In this document: positions 8,914-18,129 of the stretch, one piece after another
Layout: every line of letters starts with the position of its first letter
Numbering within the stretch: position 1 is the stretch's first letter
NCBI GenBank assembly: GCA_001403775.1
Contig: CYUG01000011.1
Location: 1 to 64,000 of the forward strand
From: Dermabacter indicis
GTDB taxonomy: Bacteria > Actinomycetota > Actinomycetes > Actinomycetales > Dermabacteraceae
Reading direction: 5' to 3'
DNA length: 64,000 nt
Translations under genes and position numbers: made by a program
The notes under the pieces: model-generated
Databases searched by the model: none
What the model was told of the DNA's origin: nothing
Seen by the model: only the letters and a program-made list of their open reading frames with translations

Positions 8914-9797
8914 TCGACATCGTTCGTGCCATAGGGGTCGGTGCTGGAGCGGCGACGCTCGCGTCGCGCGCATGTGCCGGTCTCGTTGACAGGGCGCCGG
9001 TCTCGCTTCGCGCGCAACTCGAGCGCACCAACTTTCGAGGCGAGCGCGTCACGCTCTTTGAAGGGATCGAGGTGGCGAGTGCTCTTGCCGCCGGCTGCCT
9101 CGTTGGGCTTGGTACGCCTTCGGCTGCCTCGATGGCCCTCGTGGGTGCCGTCGGGCTCGGCGACGACGTGCTCGAGCCGATCCTTATGCGCGGTGACGAA
9201 AAGCCGCCGAAAGGACTCAAGGGGCACCTCGGAGCGCTTGCGCGAGGTCGCCTCACGACCGGAAACGTGAAAATCCTCGGCATCGCGGCGGCGGCCGGCG
9301 TTCTCGCACGCGAGTGCGGGCGGGCGCGAGAAAGGGCAGGGTCCGACACTTCTTGCGCCTCGGTGGCTCTCTCGGTCGTGGATCGTGGCCTCGATACCGT
9401 GCTCATTGCCGCGAGTGCCAACCTCGCGAATCTCTTTGACCTGCGCCCGTCCCGCGCCCTCAAGGCGACGACGCTCGGCGCGCTTCTTGCCCTCGCGGGC
9501 CCGGCTACTACCGCTTCTGCGCCTTCGCGGGCAGCTCTCGCCTCCGCGCACGTGGCCGCGGTGATTCTCGCTGCGCCCCGCGACTTTGGTGCACGCGGCA
9601 TGCTTGGCGATGCCGGCGCCAATGCGCTTGGCGCGAACGTGGGAGTGTTGGCGGCGTTTTCCTCCTCGCGTGCTTTTCGTACGGCGGTCGCATCCGCGGC
9701 CGTCGGCCTTACGCTCGTTAGTGAGCGCGTGAGCTTCACACGCGTGATTGCCTCCTCTGAAATTCTGACCGCAATCGACGAATGTGGGAGGGAATGA
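8910..9797 (+). CDS. Small MraY/WecA-like membrane protein
   Basis: 295 residues, hydrophobic and Ala-rich, with about eight predicted membrane segments. Three islands resemble the polyprenyl-phosphate phosphosugar transferase family (MraY/WecA/TagO). These are GLGDDVLEP (the Asp-Asp motif) near residue 85, NLANLFDLRP (compare NxxNxxDG) near 172, and MLGDAGANALGANVG (compare GDxGSxxLG) near 231. It is shorter than MraY and the usual cytoplasmic His motif is absent, so activity is uncertain. The GTG start overlaps steB and the end overlaps the murJ ATG. Its place between SteB and the lipid II flippase suggests work on a lipid-linked cell-wall precursor, which is inference. Confidence 0.65.
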   Translation: MIDIVRAIGVGAGAATLASRACAGLVDRAPVSLRAQLERTNFRGERVTLFEGIEVASALAAGCLVGLGTPSAASMALVGAVGLGDDVLEPILMRGDEKPPKGLKGHLGALARGRLTTGNVKILGIAAAAGVLARECGRARERAGSDTSCASVALSVVDRGLDTVLIAASANLANLFDLRPSRALKATTLGALLALAGPATTASAPSRAALASAHVAAVILAAPRDFGARGMLGDAGANALGANVGVLAAFSSSRAFRTAVASAAVGLTLVSERVSFTRVIASSEILTAIDECGRE

Positions 9798-11464
9798 TGC
9801 CGACCTCCCGTGCCTCGTCCCTAATCCGCGCGACGGGGCTGATCGCCGCTATCACGGTGCTTGCGCGTCTTGCGGGCTTCGTGCGCTACCTCGTCTTTGG
9901 GGCGAGTGTCGGCGCGGGCGACATAGGAACCGCGTATGCGAGCGCGAATCTCGTACCGAGCGTCCTTTTCGAGGTCGCCGCGGGCGGCGCACTCGCGAGC
10001 ATGGTCATCCCGCTTATTGCGGGACTCCTTGATGAGCCCACCCGTGATCTCGAGGTGGGCAGTCGGGTCGCCCCTCGTGAGAGTGCGTCCGGGATCGTCT
10101 CGGCATTACTCACGTGGAGTGTGCTCGTGACGTGCGTTCTTGCTGCTCTCGTATGGGTTTTGGCTCCCACGCTCGCACGGGTCATCCTTGGAAGCGGGGC
10201 GCTCGCGGCGGAAGCACCCGCTATCGACCTCGGCGCTCGACTCATGCGTGTTTTCGCGCTTCAACTGCCGTTCTACGCGATCACTATCGTGCTCGGCGCC
10301 TATCTTCAGGCTCGACGCACGTTCTTGTGGCCCGCCCTCGCGCCGCTCGTCTCGAGTGTCGTGGTGATGGTGACGTACGGTCTCTACTCACTTACGATTC
10401 CCGTGGGGGTCACGCCCGCGACGCTCTCCAACCTTTCTGAAGCCGCACTCGGGTGGGGCACAACTCTCGGCGTCGTCGCGATGGCCCTGTGCGTGCTGAT
10501 CCCCGCCGTGCGTTCGGGCTTCCTCTACACGCCGCGCCTCGCCCTGTCCAGGGGCGTGTGCTCGCGCGCTCTTGGCCTTGCTGGCTCGGGCCTTGCCACC
10601 GTCGGAGCGCAGCAACTTACGACCGCACTCATTCTCGCCCTCGCGGTTCGTGCAGGTGGAACGGGCACCCTCCCGCTTTTCCAGTACGGCCAGGCCGTGT
10701 ACCTCTTGCCCTATGCCGTGCTCCTCGTGCCGGTCATGACGAGCGTGTTTCCCGAGCTTTCAGAGATTCGCACGCTCGGTGATCGCACGAGGTTCTCCGC
10801 GCTCACGCTGCGCTCGATTCAGACCGTGGTGGCGTTTGCCGCCGTGGGCGGGGCGGCGCTGTGGGGCGCGGGTGTCCCCCTCGACAATTTCTTTGTTGCG
10901 GTAGATCGTTCGGGTATTCGAGGTGTGGGGGCTGTGACGGCTGCGCTTGCTGTGGGTCTCATCGCCTACGGGATCGTCATGCTCACGACCAAAGTGCTCT
11001 ATGCGGGAATGAGGCCCGCCGAGGCGCTCGCTATCGGTGCGACGGGCTGGGGTATCGCGGGCGTGCTTATTCTCGTGACGGTTTTGACGTCGCCGCCGCG
11101 AACGACGGCAACCGCAGGTGCGCTTTTCGGATTGTGCATCTCGGTGGGCATGTGGATCGCAGCGATTGGGGCGCTTAATCTCCTTCGTGATCGTGTGATG
11201 GTGCGCGAGCACGTGCGCCCTCTCGTGAAAACGGTGCTCGCTTCGACTCTCGCCTCCGTGCTCGGGTCCCTCGCAGGGCTTGGAGTCGCCAAGCTCGTCG
11301 ATGACGTCTTACGTGGAGCGTGGGGCTCGCTCATGCTCGGCATTGCCACCGGCGTGGTGGGAGCCACGGTGTGCCTCTGCGTGCTGATGATTGCGGATCG
11401 CGCGCTTGCCGCGCCCGTCCTCGGGCTTTTCGCGCGCCTCGCGAGACCCTCGAAGAAGGCGTAG
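9797..11464 (+). CDS. murJ: Lipid II flippase MurJ (MviN family)
   Basis: A 555-residue polytopic membrane protein of the MOP superfamily with about 14 hydrophobic segments. The N-terminus contains GFVRYLVFGASVG and AYASANLVPSVLFEVAAGGAL, typical of MurJ. MurJ flips lipid II for peptidoglycan synthesis. ATG codons stand at 9794 and 9797. The GGAGGGA site at 9787-9793 favours 9797, while 9794 overlaps the preceding stop. Unlike mycobacterial MviN there is no C-terminal pseudokinase region. Confidence 0.92.
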   Translation: MPTSRASSLIRATGLIAAITVLARLAGFVRYLVFGASVGAGDIGTAYASANLVPSVLFEVAAGGALASMVIPLIAGLLDEPTRDLEVGSRVAPRESASGIVSALLTWSVLVTCVLAALVWVLAPTLARVILGSGALAAEAPAIDLGARLMRVFALQLPFYAITIVLGAYLQARRTFLWPALAPLVSSVVVMVTYGLYSLTIPVGVTPATLSNLSEAALGWGTTLGVVAMALCVLIPAVRSGFLYTPRLALSRGVCSRALGLAGSGLATVGAQQLTTALILALAVRAGGTGTLPLFQYGQAVYLLPYAVLLVPVMTSVFPELSEIRTLGDRTRFSALTLRSIQTVVAFAAVGGAALWGAGVPLDNFFVAVDRSGIRGVGAVTAALAVGLIAYGIVMLTTKVLYAGMRPAEALAIGATGWGIAGVLILVTVLTSPPRTTATAGALFGLCISVGMWIAAIGALNLLRDRVMVREHVRPLVKTVLASTLASVLGSLAGLGVAKLVDDVLRGAWGSLMLGIATGVVGATVCLCVLMIADRALAAPVLGLFARLARPSKKA

Positions 11465-11468
11465 CGGG

Positions 11469-12599
11469 ATGCGGCGTGTGATCCTTGTGCGGCCGCGTGC
11501 CGAAGGAGGCTTGCTTGTGCACGTACGTGAAGAAGCGCGGCTCCTCGCGCGTTCGGGAGTGCGCGTCGTCGATGCGGGGGAAAGTGCGCTTGTCGCGGGC
11601 GCTGACTCGCGCGCAGGCACATCCGGCATCCACTACCGACCTCTCGCAATCGCCTCGGGTGCCTCCCCTTTCGCCGCGTATGGCGCGCGGCGGGCGCTTC
11701 GCGCGATCGTGGGGGAGGAATTGCGGCGTGCCGAGGGCGAGCCGCTCACGGTTCACGCGCACGGTGCCCGAGCGGGGGCCATCGCCGCTCTTGCGCTCAC
11801 GCCGATGCTTCGCTCGCGTGTGCGCCTCGTGACGACGCTCCATAATCGCATGCCCCGCACAGGGCTCGGCGCGCTCATCGGCCGGTCGTTGTTCGCTTTC
11901 GCGTCGCGAAGAAGTGCTCTCGTGCTCGCAGTATCCCCGGATCTCGCGGATGCCGCGCGCACGAGTGGCGCGCGTGCCGTCGAGCGGGCGATCATCCCGG
12001 CGCCGAGCGCGGAGCATGTGGGCGAGTGTACGCCGAGAAGCAGCGACGTTCTCGAAGTCGTGTGCATCGCCCGTCTCGCACCCCAGAAGGACCTCGCATG
12101 CCTGTGCGAAGCCGTGCGTATCGTCAATGAGCGACACCCCGGCCAGCTTCGCGTGCGAATCGCGGGGGAGGGCCCGGAGCGCCAAAGTCTCGAGTCTCGC
12201 ATCGTCGCGGGGAGGCTCCCCATCGAACTTCTCGGCCGAGTGGCGGCACCTCGCGTGCTTATGGGCGAAGCCGACCTTGTAGTGCAAACAAGCTCGTGGG
12301 AGGGGCAGCCCGTGGCGCTTCAAGAAGCGATCGGGGAGGGCGCCGCCATCATTGCCACGGACGCCGGCGGAACGCGATGGGTCACGGGCGAACAGATCTC
12401 GCTCATTGAGCCGGGGAACTCGCGGGAGCTCGCGAAGCGGCTTACCGAGCTCCTTCCCCTCACGCCCGGAGCTCGCGCGCGTCTCGAGCACATGCGGGAG
12501 GCTTCGCGCGCGAGAGCCGCGGAATTGCCCACCGAGAGCGATCTTTTGGCGCAGCTCGAGAACGTTCTTTTCGCAGATCCACGCTTCGAGGAGAAATAG
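11469..12599 (+). CDS. GT4 family glycosyltransferase
   Basis: A 376-residue cytosolic or membrane-associated glycosyltransferase of GT-B fold. Donor-binding features of family GT4 are in the C-terminal half: VCIARLAPQKDL near residue 198, IAGEGPERQSLESRI near 230, and VQTSSWEGQPVALQEA near 274, with the second Glu of the EX7E pattern. The N-terminal half includes VHAHGARAGA. It starts four bases after the murJ stop, so it is part of the envelope operon. The sugar and acceptor are not predictable. Confidence 0.88.
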   Translation: MRRVILVRPRAEGGLLVHVREEARLLARSGVRVVDAGESALVAGADSRAGTSGIHYRPLAIASGASPFAAYGARRALRAIVGEELRRAEGEPLTVHAHGARAGAIAALALTPMLRSRVRLVTTLHNRMPRTGLGALIGRSLFAFASRRSALVLAVSPDLADAARTSGARAVERAIIPAPSAEHVGECTPRSSDVLEVVCIARLAPQKDLACLCEAVRIVNERHPGQLRVRIAGEGPERQSLESRIVAGRLPIELLGRVAAPRVLMGEADLVVQTSSWEGQPVALQEAIGEGAAIIATDAGGTRWVTGEQISLIEPGNSRELAKRLTELLPLTPGARARLEHMREASRARAAELPTESDLLAQLENVLFADPRFEEK

Positions 12600-12602
12600 C
12601 GC

Positions 12603-13220
12603 ATGAACACGCACGAGAACTTTCTTGCTGATGAGTTCCAAAAGCGATCCGTAGCCGAGAACCGCACCGTGTACGAGGGGCTTGTGTGGAATGTCGAGCG
12701 TGACGTCGTCGACTTCGCCCCGGGAGTGAGGTTTTCACGCGAATACGTTGCCCACACGGGGGCCGTCGCCATTTTCGCTTTCACGACCGAAGGGGAAGTC
12801 ATCGTGATCCGGCAATACCGGCACCCGGCGGGGGCCCACATGTGGGAGCTTCCCGCGGGTCTGCTTGACCACGATGGTGAAGATCCGGCGGAAGCGGCCG
12901 TGCGCGAGCTCGAGGAAGAAACTGGATACACCGCGGGCAGCGTTCAGCACCTTCTCGATTACTACCCGAGCGCCGGCGGTTCAAACGAAAAGATCAGCGT
13001 GTATGTGGCACACGAGTGCACGAAGGCCTCGCACGTCGACTTCACACGCGTCGACGAGGAAGCCGAGATCCTCACGCGCACGGTCCCGCTTGAGGAGCTC
13101 GAAGGCGCCGCGCTGTCGGGGCGCGTGCACAACAGCGCACTGCTGATCGCGACCCTTGCGTATACGGCGCGCGCACGCAGGGGAGAAGCCCCCGACGCTC
13201 AGCTGCTCGGTGGGGTGTAG
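12603..13220 (+). CDS. NUDIX hydrolase, ADP-ribose pyrophosphatase-like
   Basis: 205 residues. A full Nudix box lies at about 87-109 (GLLDHDGEDPAEAAVRELEE followed by ETGY). The flanking VIRQYRHPAGAHMWELPAG is typical of ADP-sugar pyrophosphatases such as mycobacterial Rv1700. It probably hydrolyses ADP-ribose to AMP and ribose-5-phosphate. It is the last gene of the steA-murJ operon, and its 3' end overlaps the convergent RNase D gene by 22 bases. Confidence 0.93.
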   Translation: MNTHENFLADEFQKRSVAENRTVYEGLVWNVERDVVDFAPGVRFSREYVAHTGAVAIFAFTTEGEVIVIRQYRHPAGAHMWELPAGLLDHDGEDPAEAAVRELEEETGYTAGSVQHLLDYYPSAGGSNEKISVYVAHECTKASHVDFTRVDEEAEILTRTVPLEELEGAALSGRVHNSALLIATLAYTARARRGEAPDAQLLGGV

Positions 13221-14449
13221 TCGCGCAGTGCCTCAATGATCGTGGGTGTGACTTGCGCGGCCTGCCACGGCCTCGCTCCCACCGCCTCGAGTTCGCGGAC
13301 GATCTGTTCGGGGCTTGCGTGTGGGATGCGGTGCTCCGCTTCCGCGTTAAAGTGATTCCACACCCAGTGGCGCACGTGCCCGGGGGAAATAAGGTTTTCG
13401 ACCGGCATGTGGAGTTCTTCGGCGTGGGCAAGGAGTCCCTCGCGAACCTTCTTGTAAGCGCCGAGGACCTCGGGAAAACGTCTCGGCCACGACCGATGGT
13501 TGGGATAGGGGCTCGTGGCACGGGTTGAGGGAAGGTGAACACGTGGCAGTTCGCGTGCTTCGCGCACGCAGCGCCACCACTTCTCGCGGTGCTTGAGGTC
13601 CTTTGGTGCAGCCTTGTCGAAGGCTTTGCGTCCTTGACTCGAGGCCTTCGCCATGGCTACGAGCGGTTTATCGCGCAGCACCATGAACGGTGCGATGTCG
13701 GCATTACGCGCGATAGAATCGCGGCGCTCCCACATGGAGCGCGCAACCGCGAGTTGAAGCGGGCTCTTGAGGTTGCCGAGACCGTGCAAGCCGCGCCACG
13801 GCTCCTCGAGCGCCTCGGGGTGGGAGAACGTCGCCTCGAAAGCGAACTCTTCACGGGCCCATGGCGTTTTCCCCGCGTCGTCGAGCATGCCCGAAAGCGA
13901 GGCTTTGAGTTCGGCGAGGTATTCGACATCGAGAGCGGCGTAGTCGAGCCACGATTCCGGCAGAGGCCGTTTCGACCAGTTCGCGCTCGAATGTTCTTTC
14001 GTGAGCCGCACCCCGAGTAATTCCTCGGTGAGGGCGCCCAAATTCACCTTGGGCAGACCGAGCAGCCGTGCGGCGACCTCGGTGTCGAAAAGCGCGGGAG
14101 GCTCGAGTTCGAGCATCGAGAGCGAGGGGAGATCCTGCCGAGCGGCATGAAGAATCCACGGATGCGAGTTCATGATGTCCGTGAACGTTCCCGGAAGTTT
14201 GCACGCGAGGGGATCGAGCAGCAGGATTCCCGCTGACTCGGTCTTGATCTGCACGAGGTAGGCCTTTGCGGAGTAGCGGTAGCTCGAGGCGCGTTCGACA
14301 TCGATCGCGAGGTCCTCGCCTTCTCGCACTTGTGCGCACCATTCGAGGATGCCCTGGACGTTTGTCACGAGAGTGGGGGTTCCTCCCGCGGGCTTCTGAA
14401 TGAGCGGTGCGGGATCGGTTTCCTGCACCTGATCGTGAGAATCAGTCAT
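13199..14449 (-). CDS. rnd: Ribonuclease D-like 3'-5' exonuclease with HRDC domain
   Basis: 416 residues. A DEDDy exonuclease domain fills about 30-215: AIDVERA (motif I DxE), HAARQDLPSL (motif II) and WLDYAALDVEYL (motif III with the Tyr). An HRDC domain follows at about 245-325, in the usual RNase D order. It would trim tRNA or other RNA 3' ends. The ATG at 14449 begins seven bases after the upstream DUF3000 stop, so the two form an operon, a pairing usual in actinobacteria. Confidence 0.92.
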   Translation of the reverse strand: MTDSHDQVQETDPAPLIQKPAGGTPTLVTNVQGILEWCAQVREGEDLAIDVERASSYRYSAKAYLVQIKTESAGILLLDPLACKLPGTFTDIMNSHPWILHAARQDLPSLSMLELEPPALFDTEVAARLLGLPKVNLGALTEELLGVRLTKEHSSANWSKRPLPESWLDYAALDVEYLAELKASLSGMLDDAGKTPWAREEFAFEATFSHPEALEEPWRGLHGLGNLKSPLQLAVARSMWERRDSIARNADIAPFMVLRDKPLVAMAKASSQGRKAFDKAAPKDLKHREKWWRCVREARELPRVHLPSTRATSPYPNHRSWPRRFPEVLGAYKKVREGLLAHAEELHMPVENLISPGHVRHWVWNHFNAEAEHRIPHASPEQIVRELEAVGARPWQAAQVTPTIIEALRDYTPPSS

Positions 14450-14456
14450 GGATCCG

Positions 14457-15065
14457 TTAGCGGTCCTTCGAAGCAGAAAGATGAGGCGCCCTCGCGTGGT
14501 GAGAGGGGTGAAGCGGGCTCACGGAAAGCGGCTGCGGCGGCAGACCGCCGGCTGCACACAAAATCGCGGACCACGCGCCGAAGTGATGGCCGAGGTCGAG
14601 CGAGTCGGGAGTCCACGAGGCTCGCATCTCCACGTCGACAGTCGTGGGGCGGGCGGCGAGTGCGCCGTAACTTTGGGACACCACACGCGTCACGGTGCAC
14701 CCGAGTTCGTGCGCTTCGGCTTGTGCAAGCTCAAGTGATTCGGTGACCCAGCTCCACGCAACATCGCCGAGCATCGATTCGAGGGCGAACTCGTGCTCGA
14801 GCTGCGCCTGGATGAGCGTCACGATGCGTGCGCGGCCGCTCCACTCATCCCTGCCGTTCGGGTCGTAGAGCACGATGAACTTCCCGCTCGCCAGATCCGC
14901 GTCGTGCATAACGACGTCGGCCTCGGCCGCCCACGAAAAAGGGGCGAGGCGGGACGGAGCGGGGATTTCTTCCCATTGAACTTCGTGGCGCAGGGGCGCG
15001 GTCGAGAGCGCGTCGATCGCGCTCACGAACTCTTCGCGCTCCTGGGGAAAGTGATGAATGGCCAC
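14457..15065 (-). CDS. DUF3000 family protein
   Basis: 202 residues of the actinobacterial DUF3000 family, function unknown. Conserved-looking parts include APFSWAAEADV, FIVLYDPNGRDEWSGR and DVAWSWVTESL. No signal peptide or membrane helix is seen. The start is GTG at 15065. Upstream on this strand, TAGGTT is followed by seven bases and the GTG, which suggests a leaderless transcript. The neighbour downstream is RNase D, the usual partner of this family. Confidence 0.88.
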   Translation of the reverse strand: MAIHHFPQEREEFVSAIDALSTAPLRHEVQWEEIPAPSRLAPFSWAAEADVVMHDADLASGKFIVLYDPNGRDEWSGRARIVTLIQAQLEHEFALESMLGDVAWSWVTESLELAQAEAHELGCTVTRVVSQSYGALAARPTTVDVEMRASWTPDSLDLGHHFGAWSAILCAAGGLPPQPLSVSPLHPSHHARAPHLSASKDR

Positions 15066-15072
15066 GGCTGTA

Positions 15073-15079
15073 AACCTAT
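15073..15079 (-). promoter_or_regulatory. Putative -10 element for DUF3000 (leaderless)
   Basis: On the minus strand a TAGGTT hexamer lies seven bases before the GTG at 15065. Transcription would begin about at the start codon. No ribosome site is present. See the finding on leaderless starts. Confidence 0.4.
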
Positions 15080-15121
15080 CGCCCCGTGTCGTGCATGCGG
15101 GGGAGGCGCGCCGCGCCCGGG

Positions 15122-15562
15122 TTACTTGGACGAAGCGTCCTCGTCATCGCTGTGGACGAGGCAAATGGAGTTGATGCAGTACCGTTCGTCGGTGGGTGTG
15201 GGGAATCCTTCACCCGCGAAAACGTGGCCGAGGTGTGACCCGCACGAAGCGCAGCGCACCTCGGTGCGAACCATCCCGAGGCTGCGGTCCTCGATGAGTT
15301 CAACACGGTCACTTTCGGAGGGAGCCCAGAACGCAGGCCACCCGCAGTGCGCGTTGAATTGCTCGCTTGCACGGAAAAGCTCTGCGCCGCATGCGCGGCA
15401 CGCGTAGGTTCCGGCTGCCCGCACCTCCTCGTATTCTCCCGTGAACGGCCGCTCGGTTCCGGCTTCGCGAAGCACATGGTATTCGTCAGCGGTCAGGCGC
15501 TCACGCCATTCATCTTGAGAAAGAGCAAACGGGTACTGGCCCTCACCGAAGGGTGTGGTCAT
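15122..15562 (-). CDS. msrB: Peptide methionine (R)-S-oxide reductase
   Basis: 146 residues. Reduces methionine-R-sulfoxide in proteins. Zinc-binding pairs are ACRACGAELF and RCASCGSHLGHVF, and the catalytic Cys is in RYCINSICL. The start is the ATG at 15562, with an AAGGAGGA site just upstream. The preceding reductase gene ends within this start (ATGA overlap), so the two are coupled. The final residues are acidic. Confidence 0.95.
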   Translation of the reverse strand: MTTPFGEGQYPFALSQDEWRERLTADEYHVLREAGTERPFTGEYEEVRAAGTYACRACGAELFRASEQFNAHCGWPAFWAPSESDRVELIEDRSLGMVRTEVRCASCGSHLGHVFAGEGFPTPTDERYCINSICLVHSDDEDASSK

Positions 15563-16344
15563 TGGTCCTCCTTGGACTTGACGGTTGTGTAGCGTTCGAT
15601 GCACGCGCCGGGGCTGTAGAAAAGGTCCGTGAGATGCCACGAGAGGCGGTGCGGTTTTCCGACGCTTGCCCGGGGTGCATCGCCTCCCACGGTGAGCGCG
15701 GAGCGTGTCCATACAAGTTCATCGAACGCCCCATCATCGAAAAACATTCCATTGACGCGAGGACCACCTTCAACCTGGATTCCGCGAAAACCGCGGTCCG
15801 CGAGCGCCGAAACAATCGCACGGGCGCCATCCGCTTCGATGATTGACTCGCGCGAAAAACCACTCGCGCGCGCGACTTCGGCGCCTTTTCCGGGAGGGCA
15901 CACGAGAAACGCCGGCCAGGCCTCATCGATGCTCGGCGGGATCTCGCCGCTTGTCGTAAGGATCGCAAGGGCAGGGAACTCCGCGCTGCACGGACGCAGC
16001 CTTTCGCCACGAAGATTCTTCCGGCCCGAGGGGCGGCGAAAGTCCTCGCTGCGCACCGTGGTCGCTCCGCACACGATGATGTCGGGAAGCGCGCGAAGAA
16101 CTGTGAGCGTGAAAAAATCCCACGGATTTGAGAGCGAAGCGGAGGAACCATCCTCACCGGCGATGGCCCCGTCGAGGCTCTGATTCATCATCGAGCGCAC
16201 GTGGACGCGATCGGGGGGAAATGCGAGCACGCCACCGAGACGAAGCGCCCCTTCATCATCGAGCGTGATGCGCTCGAATGCGGGAGCGCCGCCGCCCACG
16301 AGGCGGGAGAGCGGTGCGGTCGTGTCGGGGTCGATTTTCGCCAT
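15559..16344 (-). CDS. Pyrimidine reductase family protein (RibD C-terminal type)
   Basis: 261 residues with the RibD_C/DHFR-like reductase fold: MMNQSLDGAIAG near residue 47, CGATTVRSEDF near 85 and QVEGGPRVNGMFFDDG near 198. The family includes 5-amino-6-(5-phosphoribosylamino)uracil reductases of riboflavin synthesis, but no deaminase domain is attached. Actinobacterial stand-alone members are often of unknown substrate. The ATG at 16344 overlaps the treZ stop by one base, and its own stop overlaps the msrB start. It therefore sits in the trehalose operon, which is a surprising place. Confidence 0.85.
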   Translation of the reverse strand: MAKIDPDTTAPLSRLVGGGAPAFERITLDDEGALRLGGVLAFPPDRVHVRSMMNQSLDGAIAGEDGSSASLSNPWDFFTLTVLRALPDIIVCGATTVRSEDFRRPSGRKNLRGERLRPCSAEFPALAILTTSGEIPPSIDEAWPAFLVCPPGKGAEVARASGFSRESIIEADGARAIVSALADRGFRGIQVEGGPRVNGMFFDDGAFDELVWTRSALTVGGDAPRASVGKPHRLSWHLTDLFYSPGACIERYTTVKSKEDQ

Positions 16345-18125
16345 CAGGCGTCGGACCTTTCGCACACGAGCGCACCCGCCCCGTCGAGCGAGAGAGTGCC
16401 GTCTTCCGTGATGCTTCCCTCGCCGAAGGTGGCGAGAATGCGCACGGGAAGCCCAGCCTGCCACGTGACGCGCGCATCGCCCCGCGAGGCGAGCACGCTG
16501 ATGTTCCCGCGATGCATGAGAATTGCACCCTCGGCGAGAACGTCGACCCTGATGGAGGTGAAGTCACCGCGATGAAGTGCATCGCGCTCTCGCCGCAGGG
16601 CGAGGAGCGTGCGGTAAAACTCGAGGAGTGCGGCGTGTTCGCCGCTGTTTGCTTCGTTCCAATCGAGGAAAGAAGCCTCGAACGTGGTGCGTGCCTGGGG
16701 GTCGGGAACTGCATCGCCCCAGCCCATGCGCGCAAACTCTTCCTTCCGGCCCGTGCTCACGAGCGGGCCGATCTCGCTACCGTGGTCGCTGAAGAACGCG
16801 AACGGTGTACTCGCACCCCATTCCTCGCCCATGAAGAGCATGGGTGTCGTGGCAGCCAGAAGGTAGAGCGCGGCGATCGCGGCGTGCGTACCGACGCCGA
16901 TCGTTTCGGTGAGGCGGTCGCCCGCTGCCCGGTTTCCCACCTGATCGTGGTCCTGGATAAAGGCAACGAAGGCGCGCGCGTCGTAGTGTCCGCTCGCGGG
17001 ATCGATCTTGGCGCCCCAGGTTTTCTCTCTGAACGTCGAGTACGAGCCATCGTGTTCGAAGATCCGCTCGAGGGTTTTCTTGACGCCACGCGCGGCCCCG
17101 AAGTCCACGTAGTAACCGTCGCGTTCGCCGCTCGCCCACGCGTGAAGGTGATGGTGAATATCGTCGGCCCACTGCGCGTGCATGCCAAGCCCACCGCCGG
17201 CGACCGGCGTGACCATCGCAGGATCGTTGAGGTCGGACTCGGCGATAAGCGTCAGGGGACGGCCCGCCTCATCGCTCATGCCCTGCACGGCCGTGGCAAG
17301 CTCCGCGAGGATGTGCGTGGGGGAGTCGTCGCGCAAGGCGTGGACAGCGTCAAGGCGGAGCCCATCGATGTGGAAATCGAGGAGCCATTGGCGCGCGTTG
17401 TCGAGGAGGAAAGCTCGCACCTCGTGCGAACCGTGAGAATCGAGGTTGACCGCGGGGCCCCACGGCGTGGAATGTGCGTCCGTGAAGTACGGGCCAAATT
17501 GTCCGAGGTAGTTGCCATCAGGGCCGAAGTGGTTATAAACGACATCGAGGATCACGGCGAGACCGCGCTCGTGCGCCGCATCAACGAAACGCGCGAACGC
17601 TTCGGGCCCGCCGTAGGCCTCGTGCGTGGCGAACAGGCCGACGCCGTCATAGCCCCAGCCGCGCTCACCCGGGAAAGCCGCGACCGGCATGACCTCAATG
17701 GCATCGATGCCGAGCGCCTTGAGGTAGTCGAGACGCGCGATTGCCGAGTCAAAAGTACCGGCGGCACCGGTGTCGCGATCGGCCGCGAACGTGCCGACGT
17801 GCAGCTCGTAGATCGCCTTTCCTCGAACATCCATACCCTGCCACGGGGCCTTGAACGCGAACGAGCGTGGATCGACGACCTCGCTCAAGCCGTGCACTCC
17901 ACGCGGCTGAAAGAGCGAGCGCGGATCGGGGATTGGCGGTGCGAAACCATCGAGAAGAAAGCCGTAACGGTCGCCAGGCTGAGCCGACCGGTCGGGGGCA
18001 TGCCACCAGCCGCCCTCGCCCCGCTGCATCGCGACTTCGCGCCGGCGCCCACCCTGCGGCTCAAGAGTGAGCTCCACTTTGCGAGCGTTCGGCGCCCACA
18101 CCTCGAAGCGGGAATAATCCCTCAT
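16344..18125 (-). CDS. treZ: Malto-oligosyltrehalose trehalohydrolase
   Basis: 593 residues. Releases trehalose from maltooligosyl-trehalose. An N-terminal CBM48-like domain (about 1-90) precedes the GH13 barrel. The catalytic Asp is in GLRLDAVHAL, the acid Glu in LIAESDLNDP, and the third Asp in FIQDHDQVGNR. Length is normal for TreZ. The start at 18125 has a GGAAGGA site inside the end of treY, which ends four bases upstream. It acts after TreY in the same pathway. Confidence 0.96.
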   Translation of the reverse strand: MRDYSRFEVWAPNARKVELTLEPQGGRRREVAMQRGEGGWWHAPDRSAQPGDRYGFLLDGFAPPIPDPRSLFQPRGVHGLSEVVDPRSFAFKAPWQGMDVRGKAIYELHVGTFAADRDTGAAGTFDSAIARLDYLKALGIDAIEVMPVAAFPGERGWGYDGVGLFATHEAYGGPEAFARFVDAAHERGLAVILDVVYNHFGPDGNYLGQFGPYFTDAHSTPWGPAVNLDSHGSHEVRAFLLDNARQWLLDFHIDGLRLDAVHALRDDSPTHILAELATAVQGMSDEAGRPLTLIAESDLNDPAMVTPVAGGGLGMHAQWADDIHHHLHAWASGERDGYYVDFGAARGVKKTLERIFEHDGSYSTFREKTWGAKIDPASGHYDARAFVAFIQDHDQVGNRAAGDRLTETIGVGTHAAIAALYLLAATTPMLFMGEEWGASTPFAFFSDHGSEIGPLVSTGRKEEFARMGWGDAVPDPQARTTFEASFLDWNEANSGEHAALLEFYRTLLALRRERDALHRGDFTSIRVDVLAEGAILMHRGNISVLASRGDARVTWQAGLPVRILATFGEGSITEDGTLSLDGAGALVCERSDA

Positions 18126-18129
18126 CGAC

